Assembly: GCA_959347315.1 (NCBI GenBank)
Contig: OY365806.1
Coordinates: 56,788,350-56,852,349 of the forward strand
Reading direction: 5' to 3'
DNA from: Bimastos eiseni
Lineage: Eukaryota > Annelida > Clitellata > Crassiclitellata > Lumbricidae
DNA: 64,000 bases
The notes beneath the pieces are model-generated. The model ran no database searches, had not been told where the DNA came from, and saw nothing but the letters and a program-made list of their open reading frames with translations. The translations under genes and the position numbers were made by a program. Below, piece after piece: positions 13,591 through 26,048 of the stretch. How positions within the stretch are numbered: the first letter of the stretch is position 1; every line of letters begins with the position of its first letter.

Positions 13591-15413
13591 TAGTTTTCAC
13601 ATAAAAACGGTGTATAACACGTGTGACAAAGAGCACTTCCCAGTTGACCCGAGAAGGGGACCGCACGTTTAGTTACCTCTGAACCTGATGTTGGTTCACA
13701 TGGCAAAATCTTTGATATGCAATAAGCCTAATGCCAGAACTCTGTCTCTGTCTTGGAAAAGGCCAATCTAAAGAGGCGCCACACGGTGACCACACGTGTA
13801 GACTTCAGAGATGAAAATTTTAATAAACATCGTCCAATTGGTTCGTACGTAGGTCTACATGTAGGTCAGAAAAGACAGTTCTTCCCTGAAGCTGAACATG
13901 ACTGGCCAGTAAAGTATTTTTCGACTAATGTTGAGCGCAATTGACAATGCCATTAATTCGCATACAAATAGTAGCTAAATTTTAAATAAAAGCAGACGCC
14001 ATATCCAGATGGTGAAACAGTTTTACTAATGTTTTCAAGAGAGCTAGTGCAAAGATAGTAAACACGACTGTAGCTATTAGTAGTAGGTCAGAAAAGAAGT
14101 ACTATAAAGTCAAGTACTGTAAATGACTACAGTCATTTTATCTGTCTTGTTGTCTGTTCGTCTCTTTGTGCTGACTCGCTGCTTATCTCTCTGCGTACCT
14201 ATACTAACGCCCCTCGTCCCCACGAAGAGTAAGACCTGTAGGTCTAAGGACTCAATACTCATGCAGTAAGCACAACCCTGATGAGACATGTACTAATTGA
14301 ATTATCGAAGCAACATCAGAGACGTTCTGGTAAATACTACACTCAGAAGACGGAACGCGTTATTTCAGAAGTTTTTATTTTTAGAAACGCTTCGCTGTTA
14401 AACTCGTTCCTTAGCTCAGAGATGTTCAGCCCAAGTAGGCCTACTGTTTGACCAGTTTGAGTAATCTGTAGTTGATGCCAAGAATGTGGCTTGGATTTGG
14501 GTTGGAAACAGCGGATAAGCAGAAAAAACGTCATGGTCAAGCTGGAGCGAAGTTACGGTTAGACTCATTCCAAAGCTGGAAGTCTTCAACAGAGAGGAAC
14601 TTAAGACGTTTGTAACTGCATGGCGTCCATTGGAAATTGTGCCTTGTCAGGATTAGTACAAGAAGCCGTTCTGGGGTAGGCACTAAGGCGTACACAGTAA
14701 CTTTGAAGAACTGCAATATAATATATATTAAGCCATGCCAGCATGTTCAACTTTTTCAATTGGTGATTGAACTCTTTTAGATGTGCACGTAGGCCTATGT
14801 TGTCCATCTATAAATAATTTCGGTGCCTTTTAAACAGTTGGGGCTTTCAGCAACTGACTATTAATTTCATGCTAAATTAGATCGCTTTGACTAGAAACAG
14901 ATCAGCAACAACAGCAGCTGGGCGAATTCGACAAGTATCAACACTGCATTGCGCTCTCGTCCGTTTCAATGCCATTACCCGATCCACCCCAGTCAATCAT
15001 TGAGCTTTGAGCAATGCCTGTCAAAACTTCCGAATCACCTGTTCCTCGAATCTCACCATCCGAAGTCACTCTGATTTCCTAAGGCTGTCTCACAGAATGG
15101 CAGTCTAAACTGTCAAATGGGATAGCCAGCCTATATTATAGACCCATATACGTTGACTAGCTGTAGTTTGTATACATGTTGTAGCAACCATCTTGTCCCT
15201 TTTTCAAAACTTCAACTAGAGAACTTCATAACCAATTTATTACCTTGTTGTTTGGGCGTTGTCGCGGAAGGTGAGACAACTTTTAACTTTCAGTTTTAAG
15301 TTTGGGTCGTGCTATATATATATATATATATATATGTATATGGGGGTTGAATGGTGACACTCTGGCCCAAAGATCAAAAGGACGAGAGTTCCACACCCGC
15401 TAGCCCAATAGGG
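13591..15413. other. No gene recognised
   Basis: Unassigned sequence with only short frames, several TAGGCCTA octamers and an (AT)n run at about 15313-15336. Confidence 0.45.
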
Positions 15414-16311
15414 TAGGAACCTGCGGGAGAATAAAAATTTTCAGTCGAATCCAATGTCGAATCGAGTTAAGCTTGAACTCGAATCGAATTTCAAATTTAA
15501 TCTGCGGCTGCTGGTTTGATATTTAGGCCTAAGTAGTGTATACCACAGGCGTGCCACGGTACCACAGTAGGCATATATTAATGTTGGCCTATTAACTTTT
15601 CTGCAGTTTAAAATCAGTGTAACTGGCAATTAAGTTAATAAATAGAATTAAAATAATATGAAGTACTAAAACTACAAAAACCAATTATACTATAACTATT
15701 CTGTGTTGGTTCCATGGCTTCAAGAGCATTAAATGTAGTTGACTAAATCACATCTTTAGTAATTTTTACGAAGGCTCTTGGGTCGATCTGGTTTCAGAAT
15801 AACGAATCTTTATCACGTCGAGCCTGAATGCTACTGCGTTAATTTTTTTTAAACAAGGATTATAACGTAGGGCCGTAGGCCTGGCTATAGTCTGTAATTA
15901 TTCATTTGTCCTCCAACTAAATTAAATTATTTCTCTCAAACGAACAGTCTGTGGCTTGAATAGCAAGTAAATCACGTGCAAGCATTGACCACAATGAAAT
16001 CGCTTGTTTACCTTTCTTCCTAAACAATATCATTCAATTGCGTTTTTAAGTAGCATCCTCTAGATGTCAGGGCGTTGGTCACTTCACTCATTTGGACCTG
16101 ATGAGTGAATGTCGTCGTGTGTCGCGTTGCAGGCAGCAATTCTATGCGCAGCAAACACTTATTTAGGGCCTAAGACATAAATTATTTTACGACAAAATTG
16201 TTATCAAGGAGTCATCATTCGAAAATGCTTCGAATCATGCCGTAGGCCTAACTTTCGGATCGAATCTACGTTTCGTTTTTCAATCGAATATTGAATCTTC
16301 GCAGGTTCCTA
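15414..16311. mobile_element. TIR element, non-autonomous
   Basis: The left end TAGGAACCTGCG reappears inverted at the right end (CGCAGGTTCCTA). Inside both ends is a GATTC/TCGAAT-rich segment that also matches loosely in inverted orientation over about 50 bp. No transposase frame is present in the roughly 900-bp body. I could not define a target duplication, so the superfamily is unknown; hAT is possible. Confidence 0.5.
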
Positions 16312-17291
16312 TCATACTGATAACTCGGTAATCTATGGTGGCGATGGTAAAATGAACAGTGGGACAGATAGACAGACATCCTACAGTCTCGACTCAGGTT
16401 ATATTTGTATTTAGGCCTATATGGTATTGTTACTACTAAATATAATTTTTATGGCTCTTTCTGCTATCCAAATAGCCTACGAGGCTACGATCTGGTCACA
16501 TGACCCACAGCCGACACACATGCAAATTTCGATTCGTTGGTGGCCACAATATAGAGAAGAATTTATATCAGTCTGTCTTCTGGCTAAAACAGCATCCACT
16601 AAGTAGTAGACCTACGCATATGCCCTACGTCAAGTACCCTAGGCTAGCATGGAGAAGGGACGGTACTATTGTTTTCAGTGCTGGGCCTGGGACACACAAA
16701 TTATCACTGTTATCAGTCAGACATCCAAGCTTTGAACGATGTTACGGAATGTTCAGTTAAAGATAAGTAGTCTTACGAAGAAACTAATATTTTCAGATTG
16801 GAATTCTGTGCATACCGACACTTAAGTGATGTCAGCTAATTTTTGGTTTGTAGGTCTTCTTCGGTTTACTGAATACCGACTGAAGTTTTGGTTTTGGCTG
16901 TCCTTAATATCGAGTTTTCAGGATCGGTTAAAACATGCCGTCACTATTATAGCCTACAGCTCAAATCGTCGCATCATGCTTATGAAGAATTTCTAGGTCT
17001 ACTCGCATGAGCTCTATAAACGTACATGTGTAGGCTGTATAGAAGCCTACGTTGCAGATGAAACCTATAATGATTAGACGTCATGCATCAGGAAATGAGA
17101 ACAGACGAACAAGACGAAAGTATGCTATGCCTCGTTCTTGTAATTAAGTACCAGTTATAGGCCTAGATGGCGTATACGTACACAGATTTGTTAGCTAACA
17201 GTGGTTTATATCTGTGCGATTATAATTGCGACTCTATTTGACAAATTATGTATCGTCACTTTATGCTGCTAACATATTTTATATGTATAAA
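16312..17291. other. No gene recognised
   Basis: About 1 kb with no recognised gene or element. It contains TAGGCCTA octamers near 16411 and 17160. Confidence 0.4.
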
Positions 17292-18305
17292 TAGGGTGGC
17301 TCAATAAAAAATACCCCACCACAAGAAATGCAATTTTTTCCCAACAACCGAAAAAGCTATATCTTTACCAAGCTTTTTAAGATTTACAGAGGCAAGATTT
17401 GCGAACAATTCCTGAAAATTTAATTGAAAACTTTTCATTGCTTCAAATTTCACAGTTTTCTAAATTTAATATTCCGTATTTTCACAATTACGCAGAACAA
17501 AGGACACTTGTAATTCTCAATGTCAAATAAACCACCTCTAATTGAAAATTGAAAATTCTGTTAATCAGTATATCTCAAAGCATGTTCGAATTGTCCGCCC
17601 CCAGCTATCACACATGCTCGAAACCTTTTGTGAAGCTCAGTGTGGCCTTGCCGATCGAGTCCCGCGGCAGCTGGTCCAATATTAACTGAAAGACTTTCTT
17701 CAGCTCTTCGATGTTCTTTGGCCTGGGACGAAATGTCTTGTAGCGCTCAGGCATAGCTCCCCAGACGTGATAATCGAGAGGGTTAACTTGGTTAAGGTAT
17801 GGTGAGTTTGGTGACAATTCGTCTTTGCCAATGAAGTCACTGCAGTTGGTGGCAATAAAGTCTTGAGCCAACTTTGCCTTGTGAGTTGCTGAAAAATGAA
17901 ATCAGAAGGTAGAACAGACTTGCAGTCTTCAAGGAGTGAGGGTAGCAGTGTGTCAACGTAAAGTGTTGCGTTTAGACTACTTTAGCCTTGTCTGGGTTGA
18001 AATGCAGTTTAACCCTTACCGCCTTAACACACGCCAACATAAACCATGACGTGCTTCGCAAACTTGGCTCTCTCAATTAACCTCCATGCAGGCCACTTTC
18101 GAACGTTCATCTCCGTATTTGTGAAAATACAGAATATTAAATTTAGACAGTATTTGAAGCAATGAAAAGTTTTCTATGAAATTTTTGGGGGATTGTTCGA
18201 AAAATCTTTCCTCTGTAAATCTTGAAATGTTTGGTAAAGATATCTCTATCGGTTCTTGAGAAATTGCATTTCTTCTTGTTTAATTTTTTTTATTGAGCCA
18301 CCCTG
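17292..18305 (-). mobile_element. Decayed mariner with about 190-bp TIRs
   Basis: Left end TAGGGTGGCTCAATAAAA and the reverse complement of the right end CAGGGTGGCTCAATAAAA match, and the inverted similarity runs on for about 190 bp on each side (17292-17485 and 18115-18305). The right end is followed by TA. The minus strand carries a transposase fragment. The total of about 1.0 kb is shorter than an intact mariner of about 1.3 kb, so internal sequence has been lost. Confidence 0.75.
17608..17871 (-). pseudogene. Mariner transposase C-terminal fragment
   Basis: An 87-residue open stretch with the mariner catalytic C-terminal signature: Pro-Asn-Ser-Pro-Tyr-Leu-Asn, then Asn-Pro-Leu-Asp-Tyr-His-Val-Trp-Gly (residues about 30-38, holding the last catalytic Asp), then a Pro-Arg-Pro-Lys-Asn-Ile-Glu-Glu-Leu segment and a terminal Phe-Glu-His-Val. 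The N-terminal DNA-binding half and the first catalytic Asp residues are missing or scrambled upstream. It is a fossil of the element that contains it. Confidence 0.75.
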
Positions 18306-18308
18306 TAT

Positions 18309-18577
18309 ATCGTGTGGCACAGTGGTCGATTGGCTATAGAGCGGTCGGCCTGCAGCGCTCATGAGCAGTGTGCGCTGAGTGAGCGGGTTCGACCCTCGTC
18401 CGAGGCGTCACTGTGTTGGGACTTCGACTCCTCAAGCAAGTCCGTCGCACACAATTGCTCTGTAGTAGGCCTACAACTGCAGTTGCGCCGACGTGGCGTG
18501 TGTGCTACTGAGCAAACAATGTTGGAAAAAGGAGGGCGATATCAAATTACAAAATAAATAAATAAATAAGTAAATAA
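18309..18577 (+). mobile_element. tRNA-derived SINE
   Basis: A pol III type internal promoter is visible: A box TGGCACAGTGG at 18315-18325 and B box GGTTCGACCC at 18386-18395. The element ends in an (AAAT)n-like tail at about 18552-18577. It begins within a few bases of the mariner right end (18305), so the SINE probably inserted next to or into the mariner flank. I did not find clear target duplications. Confidence 0.7.
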
Positions 18578-18604
18578 TGAGCGAATCCGCCACGTTCCAC
18601 TAAA

Positions 18605-18663
18605 GGACATGAGGATTTAACTTCCTCTACCATGCTGGTAGAGGAAGTTAAATTCTCATGTCC
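18605..18663. repeat. Near-perfect 28-bp inverted repeat, 3-nt loop
   Basis: Arms 18605-18632 and 18636-18663 are reverse complements with one mismatch (G versus A at arm position 10), separated by TGC. An RNA would fold into a single 59-nt hairpin with a very tight loop. It could be a recent palindromic duplication, a fold-back artefact or the core of a small foldback element. The loop is too short for a typical pre-miRNA. Confidence 0.85.
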
Positions 18664-21440
18664 CTGATTCTTGGATGTAATCAGCGTTTGACAGTGTACA
18701 GTATAGGCCTATTGTTTTAGCTAGATTATCTCGAACTATTAATTTTTCAGAGAGGTCTATGAATTACAATGGGTGTGGCGAGGGCCTTGACTGCTGCAGA
18801 GGTCCATTCGAACGGATCATCTGTATGTAGCACTTTGTGGCGGACAGCTTCACGAGTTTCTTTTCTTATGCCGAAGCAAACCAATCACGACATTAAAATA
18901 TTACGAGCCTATAATTCACTCAACAAAGCTGAACACGATCTTCTTTCGAAGGCATGTTCCGGAATTCAATATTCAGACAAGAGTTCGTGTAGCACATGCG
19001 ATCATACGTTATGCGCTGTTGACGTTTAACTGGGTAACAAATAAGCCTTTCTAAGCAGTCTGAGTCTGTTATGTATAAGCAGTCTTATTTCACTCCGACC
19101 CAGAGTATTTTTCGTTGCATGACTAGTGGTGGTGGTGGTGGTGGTGAATCACTGGTGATGTCGGTGGGTGGTGGTCCGTAGTGGGCTCGAGGTGATGGTC
19201 ATCTTTTTCTCAGTCGTGGTTGGCGGTTGTGCGGGTGACATTTCGTGGTGGTACGTGCCTACTACGTGGCGGTCGCTGCACAGAGTATCACAAAGTACCA
19301 AGCTTCAGGTCATTCAACGTCATAGGCACTAAGCTAACGCATAATAGCTTAATAGTCGCTTACCTAGCCAGGATAGGTTAGGGGCTAGCCTATCAACTGT
19401 AACTTTAGACGTTAACACTTGCCTTGAACAGTTGATTTGCGGCTGAAGTTCGACTTTGATAGAGGTACGAAGATGCTTAGAATCGACTGCGAATCTTCAA
19501 AATATCACTGTCCTTCATTGGGCATTTGAGGGTTTTAGTATGCGGTCAAAAGTGACAGTCAAGTACTTGGTTTAAAGCCTACAGACACATGACTGTACAG
19601 ACATAAACGACTGTTGGATGGAAAGCGGATAACGACTCTTGAGATGCCTTTACAAAAATTCTAATGAAAATTGCCATTACATCCAGTTGAATGAGCCCAG
19701 ATCATCATGCTCTTGTGTTTTCAGATTGGCGCTGAGCGAATCTGGCAGACACGTTCTTCTCAGTAGACAGACCGCATAATGCGGATAATTGTAGAATGAG
19801 GCGACATTGTCGGGCTTCCGTTTCCTGGAGAATCATCATTACGCGCGATTAGCGTCTTTCGAGGCCGTAGTGTGCTCGGACCTGGAAGGTTAAATGAGCC
19901 AGAGTGGATGGAGTTAATTTTGTCTGAAGGTCATTTTAATTAATTTTTAAATGATTGTTCCTTATGACCGTAGCCAATTTCTAAGTTGAATAATAGGTTT
20001 CCAGTCAACGAAATCATTAAATAACTTATAAAATGTCACATGTGTTCTCTATTGTCCTTCATTTCGCGACGTTTCCTATACTAACTCGTTTCTTTTTTGC
20101 TTTGACAGCTAATAAGATTTCCCGAACCCCTTGAAAGTTTTAATTTATACCAGCATTCCTTCATCGCTGAAAGCAACTGCACAAAACAGACTTGCTCCCA
20201 TATAAAGACACCGGACATCGGGAAACCGGGCTTGATATAATAAACTTCACTGCCATGGCTTCTAATCGAAAGTAGGATTAATTTTGACTGAAGACCCTCC
20301 TCATTCCTGTAAGATTCCACGTATAAAAGGACCCCGGTCTATTACGGATCGCTATGTTCTCGGCTCCGATATAGCCGAGTAGGTCTAAAATACTATCTCG
20401 TTTTATGTCTCTCTCTTGCGCTCTAGACTTCTTGTCAATCTTGTGAAGGTGCTTGCAGATAATGAGCAAGAGTCAAGCACTGGTTTTGAAGAACCTCGTG
20501 ACAGAGACAGTTATGTCCTGCCAGTAGCTTCATCATCATTAGATGACATGCGGGTGCCTTACGGATCCCCATTAGGGACTTGGAGGTCAATAGTATAGGC
20601 CTAGACCTAGGCCTATATATATTTTCAACGAACAGAGCTTTTTCAAGAAGCCCTCCAAAATTATCTAGTGATCCCTCGAAGCAAGCATGGCAGGCAGCTG
20701 AGTCAGTTGGAATACTGTCCGCTTCGCTCTCATCTGTACAGGTTTTGCACCTTTTTGAATTTGGCACCCTGATTAATTTCGATCTGCAGCCGAATGTCAA
20801 ACCCATCGTTGTCCTGCTGGAGAATTTTTCCAATAAGATTTGAAATGATTCGTTGGGAGTTGCTCAAAATATCATTGATGTGTAGGGCCTAACGCGTCTT
20901 GTTTTATTGTTTTTATTAAGCTCGTAGGTCTAAGTAGTTTAATTGATTATCGAGAGATTATAAAAACCCGCTTTATAATCGGTCTGAAACTCTATAAGAT
21001 ATATATATATATATATAAATATAAATGTTCTGGCTCCTCGCTACCATTCTCATATATGAATAGACCTATAGGCCTCTAGATCGTGCATGCAGATGAATTA
21101 CACACCTTATGAAACGTGACGTCCTAATTACGATTTCATGCAGCACTTAAAAAGAATATTCTGCTACTTCGGTCCATTTTTTTGAGCGTCAAAATAATAT
21201 GCAGTATTGTCTGGAAAGCAGTGACCTATATGCTTCGGCGTCGGCTCAGCATCCAAGCTACACTGCACTGGGTTAGCTGGTGTGGACAGGTTGCTTATTT
21301 ATTTCAGGATGCCTGTCGGGAGGTTGTTGCTACTGATTGATGAAATTGAAGAGTCTGCATGCAGTAGGCAAATGCACGCTGTTGATTTTTTTACCTAGTC
21401 ATGCAATAACAACCAGGGCCGTCAAGAGCCAAGACGAGTC
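18664..21440. other. No gene recognised
   Basis: The stretch holds a (GGT)n run at 19128-19147, an (AT)n run near 20998-21016 and two TAGGCCTA octamers near 20597-20616. Frames of 60-130 codons around 20080-20840 on both strands show no motif I recognise and overlap each other. They may be an unrecognised repeat or chance. Confidence 0.4.
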
Positions 21441-24400
21441 CCGGTGTAGGAGGCTAAATTAACCCAACGTATAAATTAACTCCTAGAGTGTATTGTACCT
21501 AGGATATAATGACTCAGAAGTTAATTGTTCCTAGAACAAACATCCTCCCCCAACGAATAAACACTCCCGGGGAGATAATTCAACATAGGACAAACTAACT
21601 CCCGGGGAGTTAATTCTACCTAGGCCAAACTGATCCACAAATGTAATGCAATAGGGGTGTTAATTCTACCTACGACAAACTGACTCCAGGGGAGTTAATT
21701 CATCCTAGGATAAACTGACTCCCGGGTAGTTAATTCTTCCTAGGATAAATTGATCCACAACTCTAATCCAATAGGGGAGTTAATTCTACCTAGGACAAAC
21801 AGACTCCCGGGGAGTTAATTCATCCTAGGATAAACTGATCCAAGTATAAAATGCAATAGGGGAGTTCATTCTACAAAGGACAAACTCACTCCCGGGGAGA
21901 TAATTCTTCCTAAGATAAATTGACTCCTATACCGAATGCAATAGGGGAGTTAATTCTACCTAGGACAAACTGACACCCGGGGAGTTAATTCTTTCTGGGA
22001 TAAATTGATCCACATATATAATGCAGTAGAGGAGTTAATTCTACCTAGGACAAACTAACTCCAGAGAGATAACTCTTCCTAGGATAAATTGACTCCGTAA
22101 CCGAAAGCAATAAAGGAGTTAATTCTACCTAGGACAAACTGACTCCCGGGGAGTTAATTCATCCCATTATAAATTGACTCCTATGCCGAATCCAAAAGGG
22201 GAGTTAATTCTACCTAGGACAAACAAACTCCCTGGGAGTTAATTCTACCTAGGACAAACTGACTCCAGGGAAGTTAATTCTTCCTAGGATAAATTGATAT
22301 AAATAAATAATGCAATAGGGAAGTTAATTCTGCGTATGATATATTTATCCATATATAAAATGCAGTACTGGATTTAATTCCACCTAGGACATACTGAATA
22401 GAGGGAATTAATTATTCCTAGGATAAATTGATCCAAATAAATGTTGCACTAGGGGAGTTAATTCTTCCTGTGATAAATTGATCCAATAATATAATGCAGT
22501 AGGGGAGTTAATTCCCCCTAGGATAAATTGACTCTTATACCGAATGCAAAAGGGGAGTTCATTCTACCCAGGACAAACTGCCTCCAGGGGAGTTAATTCT
22601 ACCTAGGACAAACTGACTCTAGGGCAGCCAATTCTTCCTAGGAAAAATTGACTCCTATACCGAATGCACTAGCGGAGTACATTCTACCTTGGACAAACTG
22701 GGACAAACCCGGGAAGTTAATTCATCCTAGGACAAATTGACTCCCGAGGAGTTAATTCTATCTAGGACAAACTGAATCCAGGGAATTAATTCTTCATAGG
22801 ATAAATTGATCCAAACATATGATGCACTAGGGGAGTTAATTCTTCCTATGATAAATTGATCCACATATAAAATGCAGGCGGGGAGTTAATTCTACCTAGG
22901 ACAAACTGACACCATGGAGTTAATTCCTCCTAGGATAAATTGACTCCTATACCGAATGCAATAGAAGAGCTCAATCTACCTAGGACAAACTGACACCCGG
23001 GGTGTATATACTTCCTGTGACAAACTGACCCTATACCGAAATCAAGCTGACACCCGGGGAGTTAATTCTTCCTAGGACAAATTGACTTCCATACCAAATG
23101 CAATAGAGGAGTTAATTCTACATAGGACAAACTGACTCCCGGGGAGTTAATTCTTCCTAGGATAAATTGACTTCTATACCGAATGCAATATGGGAGTTAA
23201 TTCTACCTAGGACAAACGGACTCCCAGGGAGTTAGTTCTTCCTAGGACAAATTGACTCCTATACCGAATCAATAGGGGAGCCTATTCTACCTAGTACAAA
23301 CTGACTCCAGGGAGTTAATTCTTCCTAGGATAAATTGATTCAAATTGATAATGCAAAATGGGAGTTAACTCTTCCTATGATAAGTTGATCCACATATATA
23401 ATGCAGGCGGGGAGTTAATTCCACCTAGGACAAATTGACCCACATATATAATGAAATATAGTGGAGTTAATTCTACCTTGGACCAACTGACTCCCGGGGT
23501 GTTAATTCTTCCTAGGATAAATTGATTCAAATATATAATGCAATAGGGTAGCTCATTCTACCTAGGACCAATTGACTCCCGAGGAGTTATTTCTTGCCAG
23601 GAAAATTGATTCAAATATATAGTGAAATAGGGGAGTTAATTCTTCCTAGGACACACTGACTCCCGAGGAGTTAATTCTTTCTAGGATAAATTGATTGAAA
23701 TATATAATGCAATAGGGGAGTTAATTCTTCTTACGATAAATTGATCCACATGTATGATGCAGTAGGGGTGTTAATTCTACGTAATACAAACTGACTCCAG
23801 GGGGTTAATTCTTCCTAGGATAGATTGACTTCCATACCGAATGCAATAGGGGAGATAATTCTACCTAGGACAAACTGACACTCGGGGAGTTAATTCTTCC
23901 TAGGACAAATTGAGCCACATATATAATGCAATAGTGGAGTTAATTCTACCTTGGACCAACTGACTCCCGGGGAGTTAATTCTTGCAGGGATAAATTGACT
24001 CAAATATATAATGCGAAAGGGGAGTTAATTCTTCCTGCGATAAATTGATCCACATGTATGATGCAGTAGGGGTGTTAATTCTTCGTAGGACTAACTGACT
24101 GCAGGGGGTTAATTCTTCCTAGGATATATTGACTTCCATACCGAATGCAATAGGGGTGTTAATGCTACCTAGGAAAAACTGGCACTCGGGGATTTAATTC
24201 TTCCTAGGACAAATTGATATAAATATGTAATATAATAGGGGAGTTAATTATACCTTGGACAAACTGACTCTCGGGGGGTTATTTCTTCCTAGGATAAATT
24301 GATCCAAATATGTAATGCATAAGGGGAGTTAATTCTACCTAGGACAAACTGACTCCCGGGGAGTTAATTCTTCCTAGGATAAATTGACTCCTATACCAAA

Positions 24401-25595
24401 TGCAATTGGGGAGTTCATTCTACCTACGAAAAACTGACTTCCGGGGAGTTAATTCTTCCTAGGATAAATTGATTCAAATATATAATGCAATAGGGTAGCT
24501 CATTCTACCTAGGACCAACTGACTCCCAAGGGGTTATTTCTTTCCAGGATAAATTGATTCAAATATATAGTGAAATAGGGGAGTTAATTCTTCCTAGGAC
24601 AAACTGACTCCCGGGGAGGTTATTCTTTCTAGGATAAATTGATTGAAATATATAATGCAATAGGGGAGTTAATTCTTCTTACGATAAATTGATCCACATG
24701 TATGATGCAGTAGGGGTGTTAATTCTACCTAATACAAACTGACTCCAGGGGGTTAATTCTTCCTAGGATAGATTGACTTCCATACCGAATGCAATAGGGG
24801 AGATAATTCTACCTAGGACAAACTGACACTCGGGGAGTTAATTCTTCCTAGGACAAATTGAGCCACATATATAATGCAATAGTGGAGTTAATTCTACCTT
24901 GGACCAACTGACTCCCGGGGAGTTAATTCTTGCAGGGATAAATTGACTCAAATATATAATGCGAAAGGGGAGTTAATTCTTCCTGCGATAAATTGATCCA
25001 CATGTATGATGCAGTAGGGGTGTTAATTCTTCGTAGGACTAACTGACTGCAGGGGGTTAATTCTTCCTAGGATATATTGACTTCCATACCGAATGCAATA
25101 GGGGTGTTAATGCTACCTAGGAAAAACTGGCACTCGGGGATTTAATTCTTCCTAGGACAAATTGATATAAATATGCAATATAATAGGGGAGTTAATTCTA
25201 CCTTGGACAAACTGACTCCCGGGGGGTTATTTCTTCCTAGGATAAATTGATCCAAATATGTAATGCATAATGGGAGTTAATTCTACCTAGGACAAACTGA
25301 CTCCCGGGGAGTTAATTCTTCCTAGGATAAATTGACTCCTATACCAAATGCAATTGGGGAGTTCATTCTACCTACGACAAACTGACTTCCGGGGAGTTAA
25401 TTCTTCCTAGGATAAATTGATCCAAATATATTATGCAATAGGGGAGTTTATTCTACCTAGGATAAACTGACTTCCGGGGAGTTAATTTTTTCTAGGATAA
25501 ATTGACTCCTATACCGAATGCAATAGGGGAGTTTATTCTACCTAGGACAAACTGACACGTGGGTAATTAATTTTTCTTGGGATAAATTGACTCCT
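21441..25595. repeat. Left terminal minisatellite array of the Polinton
   Basis: About 4.15 kb of degenerate tandem repeats. A full unit is about 86 bp and has two related halves: one with GGAGTTAATTCTACCTAGG plus ACAAACTGACTCCCGG, the other with TTCCTAGGATAAATTGA plus a variable ATATATAATGCAATAG or CCTATACCGAATGC linker. Each half holds the palindromes CCTAGG and CCCGGG or variants. A higher-order repeat of about 947 bp is present. There is no coding sequence. Confidence 0.95.
23521..25415. repeat. About 947-bp higher-order duplication in the array
   Basis: Positions from 23521 and from 24468 carry the same ordered series of variant units, for example the unusual GGGTAGCTCATTC followed by TATAGTGAAATAG. 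Landmarks at 24301 and 25249 keep the 947-948 offset. The two blocks are far more alike than neighbouring 86-bp units, so the duplication is younger than the basic array. Confidence 0.8.
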
Positions 25596-25599
25596 GTGC

Positions 25600-26040
25600 C
25601 GAAAGTAGTTGAAAGTGTAGTAGTCGGTTCCAAAATATGCACAAACCAAAGCTCTAGGTCAAACGCTAACCTATTGGTTACCATTTCATTTTTTAACCCA
25701 TCCTGGGTTACAGAATGTCTAAAATATGCACAAACCTAGGGCCATGGTTCAAACACCGAGCTATAGGTTACCACAATATTGCAAATCCGATATAATTCAT
25801 GCACCAACCTAGGGCCTAGGTCAAAGCTGCTACCTATAGGGTACCACAATATTGCAAATCCGTCACAATTCATGCACAAACCTAAGCTCTAAGTTAAATC
25901 CCTAGATGTTTCCAAAAGTTTTCGATGAGTCAGCAGTTTCGTCGAAACCTATAACCTTGGTCAAAAACATCACCTATACTCCCTATAAGTCAAAAGCCAA
26001 GGGAATTTCTAAAGTTTTCGACGAGTCAGCAGTCTCGATA
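25600..26040. repeat. Left inner TIR (non-array part)
   Basis: Reads outward-to-inward through GTTGAAAGTGTAGTAGTCGG and repeated ATGCACAAACCTAGG/CTCTAGG blocks to GACGAGTCAGCAG. The same sequence occurs inverted at about 39310-39690. The left copy carries one additional internal repeat block (about 25790-25880). The inner end lies about 10 bp from the integrase stop. Confidence 0.85.
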
Positions 26041-26048
26041 ATGAGTCA

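Noticed and set aside
20081..20843. Overlapping frames of 60-132 codons on both strands
   Set aside because: No recognisable motif; several frames overlap in opposite directions. Possibly an unrecognised repeat, but nothing supports a gene.
21441..25595. Reading the left array as a CRISPR-like array
   Set aside because: Units are degenerate, adjoin without unique spacers, and occur inverted at the other end of an animal Polinton.
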